A stretch of DNA of 64,000 nucleotides from Gaoshiqia hydrogeniformans (GTDB lineage Bacteria > Bacteroidota > Bacteroidia > Bacteroidales > Prolixibacteraceae), in NCBI RefSeq assembly GCF_049347105.1, contig NZ_CP186334.1:5022001-5086000 (forward strand). The letters are read 5' to 3'. The translations under genes and the position numbers were made by a program. The notes beneath the pieces were generated by a model. That model was not told the origin of the DNA, made no database searches, and saw only the letters and a program-made list of their open reading frames with translations. This document shows, piece after piece, positions 52,333 to 60,737 of the stretch. How positions within the stretch are numbered: position 1 is the stretch's first letter; every line of letters starts with the position of its first letter.

Positions 52333-54570
52333 TCAGCTTACTGCTTCAGTCTGTAAAACTTCATTCTTTGTGATCCCATTCACGCCCCAAATTCCCATCT
52401 GTTTGTCAACCAATTCGAAATAATGCCCGCGTTTTTCCATTAGTTTTTCGTGGTTACCCATTTCAATGATCATCCCGCCTTTCAATACCACAATCTGATC
52501 GGCGTTCATAATTGTACTTAGCCGGTGGGCAACTACAACAACGGTCCGTTTTTCGAAGGCGTGGTTTAATGCCTGTACAATTTTATGCTCGTTGATGGCA
52601 TCCAATGCATTAGTTGCTTCATCGAGAAACAGGAAGGATGGATTTTTATACAATGCCCGGGCAATGAGTATGCGTTGTTTTTGCCCACCGCTAAGACCAC
52701 GGCCAACTTCTCCTATTTTGGTCTGATAACCTTGCGGCATTTGCTCAATCTCTCCGGCAATATTAGCGATGCGAACGGCTTCTTTTAACCGCCCATAATC
52801 AATCTCCTCGTCATCAAGCGTAACGTTATTTAAAATGGTATCGTTGAATATTTTGCCATCCTGCATTACCACGCCGCAATGGTCGCGCCACTCCCGAAGG
52901 CTTAAATTCGAAATATTCATGTTACCGATCAGAATTTCACCAAACGAAGGATTATATAAACGTAGCATGAGTTTAAGCAGCGTTGATTTGCCACTTCCGC
53001 TTCCTCCGACAAAAGCGGTAACTTTTCCTTCAGGAATAATGAGATTAACTTGCTTTAGCACAAATGGTGCAGTAGGAGTATATTGAAAAGAAACATTTTT
53101 CAGAAACAGGCTTTTGTGATCGGGAATGTTTAGGCTATTGGTTACAACCGTGTCTTCCTCATCCATTAATTGATGAATTTCGTTGATGCGAAGAAAACTT
53201 ATTTTGGCATACTGGGCAGAGATAACAAAACTGATAAATTGGGTGAGCGGCGAATTAAGCATTCCAATAATAAACTGAGTAGAGATCATGATCCCAAAGG
53301 TTATTTCGCCTCCAATAACCGCCTTGGCACAATAAAAGGTAATCAACAGGTTTTTAATACTCTGGATAAACTGAGCGCCCATGTTTTGGGCGTTGGTCAC
53401 ATTCAATACCCGCAGGTTTACCTTGTATAGTTTGGCCTGAATATTTTCCCATTTCCATCGTTTCTGTTTTTCGTAATTGTTGATTTTAATGTCCTGGATA
53501 GCTCCAACGGTTTCGACCCAGTAACTCTGGTTTTGTGAAACCAAAGCGAAATATTCCCAGTCGAGTTTTTTACGTACTTTCAAAAAGCCCAGCACCCAAC
53601 CCACATAAATGATGCTACCAACAAGGAATATTGCAAAAATGATGATATTATAAATCAAAAGAATAATACCAAAAGTTACAAATGTGAGGGTGGAAAAAAT
53701 CAAGTTCAGCGAGTTGTTCATGATGAAATTTCGGATGCGCTCATGATCCTGTGCGCGTTGGAGGATATCCCCAATCATCTTGTTTTCGAAAAAAGTGACC
53801 GGCAATTGCATCAGTTTGATCAGGTAATCCGAAATCAGGGCAATGTTTACCCTTGCGGTAATATGCAACAGCAGCCAATCTCGGATTGCTCCCGAAACCG
53901 TTACACTCACAATGATCACAATATTGGCTATTAATACAAGGTTGATAAAGTCCAGATCATGGGTTTGAATTCCCACATCAATGACCGCTTTGGATATAAA
54001 AGGCAACAGCCCTTGCAAGGCAGTAGCAATGAGCATGATAATAAAAATGGTCGTGAAATTCTTTTTGTAAGGCAGAAAGTACCCGAGAACGTTTTGAAAA
54101 GTCTTTTTCCGTTCAGTCCGTTCTTCAAGATCCCGTTGAAGAAAGTCAGACATCGGCTCAAGGGCCAGAATCGCTCCGGTTTCTTCATCCTTTTTATACC
54201 AACCATTTTTAAATTCTTCGTAACTGTAACTGATTAATCCTTTGGCCGGATCGGAAACAAATATTTTCTGTTTGGTACTTTTATAAACAACAATAAAGTG
54301 GCTGTTATTCCAATGAACAATACAAGGGAGCGGTACTTTTTCATGCAAGGTTTGAATATCTGCTTTAATAGCCAGGGTATGTAAACCTATCTTTTCAGCG
54401 CCATAACTTAAGTCTAAAAACGAAACACCTTCGCGGGTAATGCCGCATAAATCGCGCAAGTATGGCAACGAATAATACTTCCCCAAGTATCTACATATCA
54501 TCTTCAGGCAGGCCGGACCACAGTCCATGGTATCAAGTTGGTATTCATATGGGAAGCGTCCAAACGACAT
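52333..54570 (-). CDS. C39-peptidase-domain ABC exporter (bacteriocin-type)
   Basis: 745 residues in the order C39 peptidase, six-helix transmembrane domain, ABC ATPase. The peptidase has Cys17 in DTMDCGPACLKMICRYLGKYY, His in HWNNSHFIVVY and Asp in VSDPAKG, i.e. a complete triad that cuts after Gly-Gly. The ATPase has GGSGSGKST, LSGGQKQR and FLFLDEAT. It would cleave and export the two double-glycine cargo proteins encoded downstream. It is sandwiched by one-base gaps between LanC and HlyD genes. Confidence 0.93.
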   Translation of the reverse strand: MSFGRFPYEYQLDTMDCGPACLKMICRYLGKYYSLPYLRDLCGITREGVSFLDLSYGAEKIGLHTLAIKADIQTLHEKVPLPCIVHWNNSHFIVVYKSTKQKIFVSDPAKGLISYSYEEFKNGWYKKDEETGAILALEPMSDFLQRDLEERTERKKTFQNVLGYFLPYKKNFTTIFIIMLIATALQGLLPFISKAVIDVGIQTHDLDFINLVLIANIVIIVSVTVSGAIRDWLLLHITARVNIALISDYLIKLMQLPVTFFENKMIGDILQRAQDHERIRNFIMNNSLNLIFSTLTFVTFGIILLIYNIIIFAIFLVGSIIYVGWVLGFLKVRKKLDWEYFALVSQNQSYWVETVGAIQDIKINNYEKQKRWKWENIQAKLYKVNLRVLNVTNAQNMGAQFIQSIKNLLITFYCAKAVIGGEITFGIMISTQFIIGMLNSPLTQFISFVISAQYAKISFLRINEIHQLMDEEDTVVTNSLNIPDHKSLFLKNVSFQYTPTAPFVLKQVNLIIPEGKVTAFVGGSGSGKSTLLKLMLRLYNPSFGEILIGNMNISNLSLREWRDHCGVVMQDGKIFNDTILNNVTLDDEEIDYGRLKEAVRIANIAGEIEQMPQGYQTKIGEVGRGLSGGQKQRILIARALYKNPSFLFLDEATNALDAINEHKIVQALNHAFEKRTVVVVAHRLSTIMNADQIVVLKGGMIIEMGNHEKLMEKRGHYFELVDKQMGIWGVNGITKNEVLQTEAVS

Positions 54571-54571
54571 C

Positions 54572-55651
54572 TTAGGACAGTCTAAGGTTGTTATTCTGTG
54601 TCAAAGCGGTTAAAACCCCGGGGAATCCTCCTAAAAATTCCAGCGCCGCAGGTGCAGGCTTTTCTTCATTATGCAGTATATCCCACATTGATGATTCAAG
54701 AATTTTTTTTGTCCAATTTTCCGGAATAAGCTTGGTATTAGGCAGTATATTTAGCTCAGATACGGTTTGGGCTATTAAAAAAGCCCCGGACATTCCGTTC
54801 CGTAAGAATATATTCTTATCGTAAAATTCTGTATTCAAGATGGATAAAAGAGAGGTGTTGGATGCCAAAATATCGGCATGCTCTTTCCAATGTGGGAGTT
54901 TCCAATGTTTATTAACAGCATGCAGGCCTAACAACAAATAAGCTCTGTTGGAGTGTAACAAGGGAAAAAGCGTACAAATTACGGGGGTAAGTTCTTTTAA
55001 TAATTGATAAATTTTATTGCTATAAATTCCTTTTTCAAGCACCTTCCCAAACACCAGCAGCGTCAAAGGAAGCTCCCAAAACAAATTAAAGCCCGAGGGT
55101 TCTGAGAATTTTAATAGCTGCTTATCCACCAACACAACTACTTTATTTACAATTTCAATCAACAACATTTCAAGCAGCCTGGACAGGGCAGGATTATGAC
55201 AACTCTCCAATCTTTTCAATATATAAAATGCATAGCCTAATAAACCGTTACCGACATTTATAGGCAAATTCTCCTCAAACACAATGTGCTTATATACTCT
55301 ATTGTCAACTTCTTCCAGTACTTCGTCGGTATCAGCTTCCAAAAATCCATTCTGTGTCAAATATTCAATTCCCCATCCAATTCCAGCCGCACCATTTTCA
55401 AAATCGGGAGACACATTCGCTGAATTTAATGCTTCATAAATACTATCGATAAACTCATCCGCCTTATTCTCATTTTCTTTACAATTTTCCACTTTGCTCA
55501 AATGATAATAAAAGACGGCGAGTCCCATTTTCCCATGAAACAATCCAGTTGATTGGATACCTATTGATTTATTCGATAAAAACTCTTCAAGAATTTCAAG
55601 CCGGACTTTAAGTCGATTCGTTATACTGTTATCAAGAAGTGTGTTATTCAT
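54572..55651 (-). CDS. LanC-like protein lacking canonical zinc ligands
   Basis: 359 residues with LanC-type barrel repeats: STGLFHGKMGLAVFYYHL, FENGAAGIGWGIEYL, INVGNGLLGYAF, FLGGFPGVLTAL. In functional LanC the zinc ligands come from a WCYG-like Cys and a CHG pair; here the corresponding loop reads FLRNGMSGAF, so Cys-His is replaced by Arg-Asn, and no WCYG is evident. A thioether cyclase role is therefore doubtful. No LanB or LanM dehydratase is in the window. It is first in the exporter operon, with a promoter just upstream. Confidence 0.75.
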   Translation of the reverse strand: MNNTLLDNSITNRLKVRLEILEEFLSNKSIGIQSTGLFHGKMGLAVFYYHLSKVENCKENENKADEFIDSIYEALNSANVSPDFENGAAGIGWGIEYLTQNGFLEADTDEVLEEVDNRVYKHIVFEENLPINVGNGLLGYAFYILKRLESCHNPALSRLLEMLLIEIVNKVVVLVDKQLLKFSEPSGFNLFWELPLTLLVFGKVLEKGIYSNKIYQLLKELTPVICTLFPLLHSNRAYLLLGLHAVNKHWKLPHWKEHADILASNTSLLSILNTEFYDKNIFLRNGMSGAFLIAQTVSELNILPNTKLIPENWTKKILESSMWDILHNEEKPAPAALEFLGGFPGVLTALTQNNNLRLS

Positions 55652-55740
55652 ATTGAGACCGAATCATGGGTTATTGAATAGTTGGGAATTTTTAAAATGG
55701 TCTTAAATAGAAATGTACTTGGGTTCGGTTTAATTAAAAC

Positions 55741-55771
55741 CAAAACTACGATAATCAATCAATACACTCAA
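55741..55771 (-). promoter_or_regulatory. Promoter of the LanC-ABC-HlyD-cargo operon
   Basis: On the minus strand TTG (55771-55769), then 20 bases, then TAGTTTTG (55748-55741), a perfect TAnnTTTG. The LanC ATG follows after a leader of about 85 bases. The IS5 element ends 27 bases upstream of it, so the promoter is intact. Confidence 0.6.
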
Positions 55772-55797
55772 TATGTCTTATAACATTATTGAGCTTA

Positions 55798-56718
55798 GAG
55801 ACTGTTTTGAAATCATTGTCAAAATTTGTTAAGCATCAATCTTATCATTGATAATTGGACAAAGGCTGCACTTGTTTCGGTCAACCTTTCATAGTCTTTC
55901 GAGGTCCGTCGTTGAAATGAAATCCAGGCAAATGTTCTTTCAACAATCCATCTTTTAGGCAGGATTTTGAATTTGTGGGCTTCATTTCTTTTGACAATTT
56001 CGAGGGCCCAACCAAATTTTATCCTGGCTGTCTCTATTAATTCCCCCCGATAACCGCCATCGGCAAATATTTTTACGATCCCTTTTATGTATTTATTTTT
56101 AAGGATTTTAAATACAAGTTCTGCGGCCTTGCTGTCATGTGGCGTTGCTGAATGGACTACAATGGCCAGTAGTAAGCCAAGGGTATCAACAACAATGTGC
56201 CTTTTTCTGCCCTTAATCTTTTTGCCGCCATCATACCCAATCTCGTCTTGACAAACATTGACTGTTTTAACGGATTGACTGTCAATTATGCCAACAGATG
56301 GAACAGGGTTTCTGCCTTTTTGCACCCTGACCTTTTCGACAAGATAATCATGCAATTCCTCCAAAAGCCCGTTTAACTTCCACTGTCTGAAGTAATAATA
56401 AACTGTCTGCCATGGCGCAAAGTCGTTGGGGAGCATCCGCCATTGGCAACCGGATTTGGTTATGTACAAAATTGCATTCACAATTGATCGTAAACTATGT
56501 TTTCTTTTTCGCTCTTGTTCAAACAAATCTTTTATAACTTGCCACTGGTTATCGGTTAAATCACTTGGGTAAATTTTCATCGTACACTAATTTGTCGTTA
56601 TTTTAGTGCAAAGAAAATCTAACCTGATATAGTTAGCTGATAACCAATTTTTTAATTATAAACACCTTGGTGTTAATTGCGCTATAATATTTTTTAAATT
56701 TAAAATCAAAACAGTCTC
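55798..56718. mobile_element. IS5-family insertion sequence, apparently intact (921 bp)
   Basis: Terminal inverted repeats GAGACTGTTTTGA (55798-55810) and TCAAAACAGTCTC (56706-56718) match perfectly over 13 bp. The flanking TTA (55795-55797 and 56719-56721) is a 3-bp target duplication as expected for this group of IS5 elements. It contains one full transposase gene. Confidence 0.9.
55819..56580 (-). CDS. IS5-family DDE transposase
   Basis: 253 residues in one frame. DDE motifs: VGIIDSQSVKT (first Asp), IFADGGYRGELI (second Asp), RWIVERTFAWIS (Glu). The N-terminal SDLTDNQWQVIKDLF and CQWRMLPNDFAPWQTVYYYFRQW are typical of the IS1031/IS427-type subgroups. No frameshift or stop is seen, so the element may be active. 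Confidence 0.92.
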   Translation of the reverse strand: MKIYPSDLTDNQWQVIKDLFEQERKRKHSLRSIVNAILYITKSGCQWRMLPNDFAPWQTVYYYFRQWKLNGLLEELHDYLVEKVRVQKGRNPVPSVGIIDSQSVKTVNVCQDEIGYDGGKKIKGRKRHIVVDTLGLLLAIVVHSATPHDSKAAELVFKILKNKYIKGIVKIFADGGYRGELIETARIKFGWALEIVKRNEAHKFKILPKRWIVERTFAWISFQRRTSKDYERLTETSAAFVQLSMIRLMLNKF

Positions 56719-56721
56719 TTA

Positions 56722-57127
56722 ATTTTTGTTTCACTCGATTTAGAACAGGAGATAACGACGCCCCAAAAGAATAAAAAAATAAATATATGTTATTTAACAT
56801 GGAAAACAGAGGGTTGCCTTTTCAGTGACTGTTTAAAAATTTCCCGGAGGGAAAATATATGGGTAGAAAGTTAGTCGTCTACCAGTACATTTTGTCACGT
56901 ACGGGACGAGAGAACACCTAAATCATTGATTTTCTACCCATATTTTGTTCCTAACGGAACAATAAAATTAAATTTAAACAGTTTCTCAATTTTTTCAGGA
57001 TTAATTTTAAGGTCCCCGAAGATAATAGTTGCTCTTTTTGAGTTAGCAATTGCTTTCCCTCCGCTGGCGCAAATTTGCAATTTGTGCCTTTGCCCAATTG
57101 GGCAAATTCCGTTGAAATCCGGACAAG
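56722..57127. other. Repeat-rich noncoding stretch between the IS and RAYT remnant
   Basis: No gene seen. It holds two inverted REP-like units (56840-56869 and 56931-56960), a palindromic GCGCAAATTTGCAATTTGTGC (57064-57084) and a CCCTCCGCTGGCGC core. A 65-codon minus-strand frame at 56934-57131 runs through these repeats and looks non-coding. Confidence 0.6.
56840..56960. repeat. Pair of inverted REP-like units with 13-bp arms
   Basis: ATATGGGTAGAAA (56857-56869) and TTTCTACCCATAT (56931-56943) are exact inverted repeats 61 bp apart. Each is flanked on the outside by a small hairpin: TTTCCC-GGA-GGGAAA (56840-56854) and GTTCC-TAAC-GGAAC (56947-56960). Confidence 0.75.
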
Positions 57128-57364
57128 TCATTTTTTTGCTTTTTCAAAGCACGGTTTGCAAAGCCGCGCCGGCGGAGGGAAATGATTTGATATCAAACGC
57201 CACACGTAGACTTCCAATCCTTTATTTTCGATGCAATAGTTCAATGAATCAGCTATGACAATTTTATATTCTTTCCGTGTACACACATCAATCCAATCAA
57301 TCACGGTGAAAGTTAAAAAGTAAACGGCATTTTGATCGGTGATAAAATAGTTGTCGGCAGACAT
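57128..57364 (-). pseudogene. Second RAYT-type transposase remnant
   Basis: 78 codons. DQNAVYFLTFTVIDWIDV and EYKIVIADSLNYC match the N-terminal third of RAYT proteins and align with the left remnant (GVYFVSFAVVNWLDVF, EYKSILIESLRYC). The HxH region starts (VWRLISNH) but is cut immediately by REP-like DNA (57128-57185), so the protein is not functional. Confidence 0.7.
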
Positions 57365-57399
57365 TTTTGATTGAAAGATATTAAGAAATGCCTTTCAAT

Positions 57400-57500
57400 G
57401 CAACACGTCTGTTTATCGTCGTTGCAAACGACAACCAGCTTACCCGTCACCGCTGACGCTAAGACGAGGGGTAGCTGGAGGAAAAACAAATGGGCGGAAA
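57400..57500. repeat. REP-like palindromes at the right island edge
   Basis: GTCGTTGCAAACGAC (57419-57433) is a 6-bp-arm palindrome, followed by an inverted-repeat-rich tract with GTCACCGCTGACGC. It resembles the other REP-like tracts at the island borders. Confidence 0.45.
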
Positions 57501-57545
57501 AATTATCTGTCACTCTTTTCGGGTAAATACATCAATCCGCCAGTG

Positions 57546-57642
57546 TCATAAAATCATGAAAAAAGTCAGAAAACAGGCTACTATTATTTTTTAAGCTGAT
57601 GAATCTGATCAGGATAATCGTCCCAATTTATCAACATGATTA
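57546..57642. repeat. Right copy of the 98/97-bp direct repeat
   Basis: Same orientation as 43622-43719, with two substitutions and one deletion by eye. It sits 40 bases upstream of the Hpt gene start. Confidence 0.85.
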
Positions 57643-57652
57643 CTTTTTTTAT

Positions 57653-57660
57653 TATACTTG
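57653..57660 (+). promoter_or_regulatory. -7-like element of the Hpt gene
   Basis: TATACTTG is one mismatch from TAnnTTTG and lies 22 bases before the ATG at 57683, just outside the right direct repeat. Confidence 0.35.
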
Positions 57661-57682
57661 CATACCGAATAATTTAAAAAAA

Positions 57683-58039
57683 ATGGGAAATCAACGATTA
57701 ACCGACCTAAGTTATTTACAAGAGGTAACCGGAGGAGAAAGTGAAATCATCAAAGAATTCATCGAGATATTTATCGGACAAATCGAAGAATTCAGAACCG
57801 GTTTGACTACCTGTTTCGAAAATCAGCAATGGAAAGAACTTGGAGAACTTGCCCATAAGGCAAAAGCATCGGTAATGACTTTCGGACTGAACGATTTAGG
57901 TGTCAGCCTAAAACAGCTTCAGTTAAAAACCCAGCAACTGGCCGGAATTGATACTTACGCCGACCACCTGGCCGAATTTGAGAAAATCATTTCGATCGCC
58001 GAAAAGGAGTTGCTGGAAGACTTGAAAAATCTGAAATAA
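57683..58039 (+). CDS. Hpt-domain histidine phosphotransfer protein
   Basis: 118 residues, a single Hpt four-helix bundle. The phosphorylated histidine is His58 in ELAHKAKASVMTFGL (HxxKASV pattern). It relays phosphate between hybrid histidine kinases and response regulators; the partners are not in the window. The start at 57683 is chosen because an upstream frame from 57599 would run through the direct repeat. The Hpt gene appears to be core and lies just outside the island. Confidence 0.88.
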   Translation: MGNQRLTDLSYLQEVTGGESEIIKEFIEIFIGQIEEFRTGLTTCFENQQWKELGELAHKAKASVMTFGLNDLGVSLKQLQLKTQQLAGIDTYADHLAEFEKIISIAEKELLEDLKNLK

Positions 58040-58135
58040 GGAGCTGCGCCGAAAGCGCCCTGACAATGATCCAATTACGCCTCCATGCGGGCCGGATACG
58101 TCTGTATGATGTGTTCAGCGCAACTCCTGTTATCT

Positions 58136-60724
58136 TTAATGTGCTGTAAACTTCAATTCATCATCTTCCACATCAATCCGTATCGTCTGGTCGACGCCAA
58201 GATTTCCGGAAAGGATTTGTTTGGACAGTTCGTTCAGCACATAACGCTGCAGTAAGCGGTTTACCGGACGGGCGCCATGTTGCGGGTCGTAGCCCACTGC
58301 AGCCAGCCAGTTAACTGCCCGATCGGTCATTTCCACGTCCAGGTTTTGATTGGCCATCCGCTTTACAATCCGGTCAAACTGGATCAATACAATTTCCTTC
58401 ATATTCTCCCGGCTCAAGGGGGTAAACATGATGGTTTCATCAATCCGGTTCAGAAATTCAGGCCGAATGGTTTTCCTGAGTAAATCGAAAACCGCTTTCC
58501 GCACCTGTTCAAACACTTCCGCGCTGTTACGCTCGTTCACCTGCTCAAAACCTTCCCTGATCAGGTGAGAGCCCAGGTTTGAGGTCATAATGATGATCGT
58601 GTTTTTAAAATTGACCACCCGCCCTTTGTTATCGGTTAAACGGCCGTCGTCCAGTACCTGTAATAAAACATTGAACACATCGGGATGGGCTTTTTCAATC
58701 TCATCGAACAACACCACCGAATAAGGTTTCCGCCTGACGGCCTCGGTTAATTGTCCGCCTTCTTCGTAACCAACATATCCCGGGGGCGAGCCGATAAGCC
58801 GGGTGACGGAAAATTTTTCCTGGTATTCCGACATGTCAATCCGGGTCATCATGTTCTCATCGTCGAACAGGTACCCGGCCAACGCTTTTGCCAGCTCCGT
58901 TTTTCCCACACCGGTGGTTCCCAGAAAGATAAACGAACCGATTGGCTTTTTCTCGTCCTGCAAACCTGCCCGGCTGCGCCTGACTGCGTCGGACACCGCC
59001 CGGATGGCTTCCTCCTGGCCAACCACCCGCTTGTGCAATTCGTCCTCAAGATGCAGCAATTTTTCCCGTTCGCTCTGCATCATCTTCGACACCGGAATAC
59101 CGGTCCAGCGGGCAACCACTTCGGCAATATCTTCCGAGTCCACTTCTTCTTTAATGAGCGAATCACCCTGAATGGACTGCAATTCTTTTTGCAGGCGGAC
59201 AATTTCTTCTTCGGCCTCTTTGATTTTTCCGTACCTGATCTCGGCCACCCGTCCGTAATCGCCCGAACGCTCTGCCTGCTCGGCGTCGAACTTGAGGTTT
59301 TCGATCTCCGTTTTATTTTGTTGAATTCCGTCAATCAACGATTTTTCCATCTCCCACTGTGCCCGGTAGCGCGACTGTTCTTCTTTCAGATTGGCAATTT
59401 CTTCGTTCAGCGACGCCAGTTTCTGCTCGTCTTTTTCACGTTTAATCGCCTCGCGTTCAATTTCAAGTTGTTTGATTTTACGTTCGATCTCGTCCAGTTC
59501 TTCAGGCACAGAATCCATCTCGAGCCGAAGTTTAGCGGCGGCCTCGTCCATCAGGTCGATGGCCTTATCGGGCAAAAAGCGGTCTGAAATATAGCGCTGA
59601 GACAGCTCCACGGCAGCAATAATCGCGTTATCTTTAATCCGCACCCGGTGGTGGGTTTCGTAACGTTCTTTCAGTCCCCTCAAAATCGAAATGGCGCTCA
59701 GGGTATCGGGTTCATTCACCATGACGATCTGAAAACGTCGTTCCAGCGCTTTATCTTTTTCAAAGTATTTCTGATACTCATCGAGGGTGGTGGCGCCAAT
59801 GGCGCGTAATTCGCCCCGGGCCAGGGCCGGTTTCAGGATATTGGCCGCATCCATGGCGCCTTCGCTTTTACCGGCTCCAACCAGCGTATGTATCTCATCG
59901 ATAAACAAAATCACTTCGCCGTCGGCTTTGATCACTTCGTTAACTACGGCCTTCAGTCGTTCTTCAAATTCGCCTTTGTATTTGGCGCCGGCAATCAGAG
60001 CCCCCATGTCGAGCGAAAACAATTGTTTCGATTTCAGGTTTTCGGGCACGTCGCCGCGTACGATCCGGTGGGCCAAGCCTTCGGCAATTGCTGTTTTACC
60101 CGTTCCGGGCGCCCCGATTAAAACCGGATTATTCTTTGTTCTTCGCGAAAGGATCTGCAACAACCGGCGGATTTCTTCATCCCTTCCGATCACCGGGTCA
60201 AGTTTCCCGCTTCGTGCGCGTTCATTCAAATTAATCGCGAACCGATTTAACGAGTTAAACTGATCTTCGGCGGTTTGACTTTCCACCCTGGCTCCCTTGC
60301 GCAGGTCGGCAACTGCCGCTTCCAAATCTTTGCGGGTCACTCCGTTGTCTTTCAGCAAGGTCGAAATCGTATCCCCTGTCTCGAGTAAGGCCAGCAGAAT
60401 ATGTTCGACCGATACAAACTGATCGCCCATTTTCCGGGAAATGTCCATCGCCTTTTGCAGGGCTTTGTTGGTATCTCCCGACAAATATTGTTCTCCGCCC
60501 GAAACTTTCGGATAAGTATCGACCACGCGGTCGAGGGCCTGTTGAAAGACCGGAAGGTTGACGCCAAGTTTCTTTAACAGGTAACCGGTTACATTCTCGG
60601 CCGCATGTAACAAACCTTTCAGCACATGGCCGTTTTCGATGGCCTGTTGTTGTTTGCCACCGGCTATTTCGAAAGCATGTTGCAATGCTTCCTGCGATTT
60701 AATGGTGAAATGATTAAAGTTCAT
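58136..60724 (-). CDS. clpB: ClpB disaggregase chaperone
   Basis: 862 residues, full length. N-terminal Clp repeat domain (SQEALQHAFEIAGG), first ATPase with GAPGTGKT near residue 206 and DEIHTLVGAG, a coiled-coil middle domain (about residues 405-525), second ATPase with GTTGVGKT near 605 and VVLFDEIEKAHPDV. It rescues aggregated proteins with DnaK. Its ribosome-binding site is strong for Bacteroidota. Confidence 0.96.
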   Translation of the reverse strand: MNFNHFTIKSQEALQHAFEIAGGKQQQAIENGHVLKGLLHAAENVTGYLLKKLGVNLPVFQQALDRVVDTYPKVSGGEQYLSGDTNKALQKAMDISRKMGDQFVSVEHILLALLETGDTISTLLKDNGVTRKDLEAAVADLRKGARVESQTAEDQFNSLNRFAINLNERARSGKLDPVIGRDEEIRRLLQILSRRTKNNPVLIGAPGTGKTAIAEGLAHRIVRGDVPENLKSKQLFSLDMGALIAGAKYKGEFEERLKAVVNEVIKADGEVILFIDEIHTLVGAGKSEGAMDAANILKPALARGELRAIGATTLDEYQKYFEKDKALERRFQIVMVNEPDTLSAISILRGLKERYETHHRVRIKDNAIIAAVELSQRYISDRFLPDKAIDLMDEAAAKLRLEMDSVPEELDEIERKIKQLEIEREAIKREKDEQKLASLNEEIANLKEEQSRYRAQWEMEKSLIDGIQQNKTEIENLKFDAEQAERSGDYGRVAEIRYGKIKEAEEEIVRLQKELQSIQGDSLIKEEVDSEDIAEVVARWTGIPVSKMMQSEREKLLHLEDELHKRVVGQEEAIRAVSDAVRRSRAGLQDEKKPIGSFIFLGTTGVGKTELAKALAGYLFDDENMMTRIDMSEYQEKFSVTRLIGSPPGYVGYEEGGQLTEAVRRKPYSVVLFDEIEKAHPDVFNVLLQVLDDGRLTDNKGRVVNFKNTIIIMTSNLGSHLIREGFEQVNERNSAEVFEQVRKAVFDLLRKTIRPEFLNRIDETIMFTPLSRENMKEIVLIQFDRIVKRMANQNLDVEMTDRAVNWLAAVGYDPQHGARPVNRLLQRYVLNELSKQILSGNLGVDQTIRIDVEDDELKFTAH

Positions 60725-60730
60725 TGTTTT

Positions 60731-60737
60731 CCTCCTT
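60731..60737 (-). promoter_or_regulatory. Strong Shine-Dalgarno of clpB
   Basis: AAGGAGG on the minus strand, 6 bases before the ATG. Most genes here lack such a site, so high translation under stress is suggested. Confidence 0.6.

Larger units (their letters stand above)
43720..57545. mobile_element. Putative genomic island between direct repeats (double-glycine cargo/exporter locus)
   Basis: The 13.8 kb between the direct repeats has no housekeeping genes and contains transposase remnants, an intact IS element and a peptide/protein export locus, while gcvT and the Hpt gene outside look core. No integrase is seen. The bounds are inferred from the repeats, not from a comparison with an empty site. 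Confidence 0.6.

Noticed and set aside
52333..54570. A CRISPR array or tRNA insertion site at the island edge
   Set aside because: No repeat-spacer pattern or tRNA-like cloverleaf could be seen; the edge repeats are single direct copies.
54572..55651. A classical lanthipeptide locus
   Set aside because: The LanC-like zinc ligands are missing, no dehydratase is present and the cargo contains few or no cysteines.
56934..57131. 65-codon minus-strand frame
   Set aside because: It runs through REP-like inverted repeats and has no similarity or codon character of a gene.
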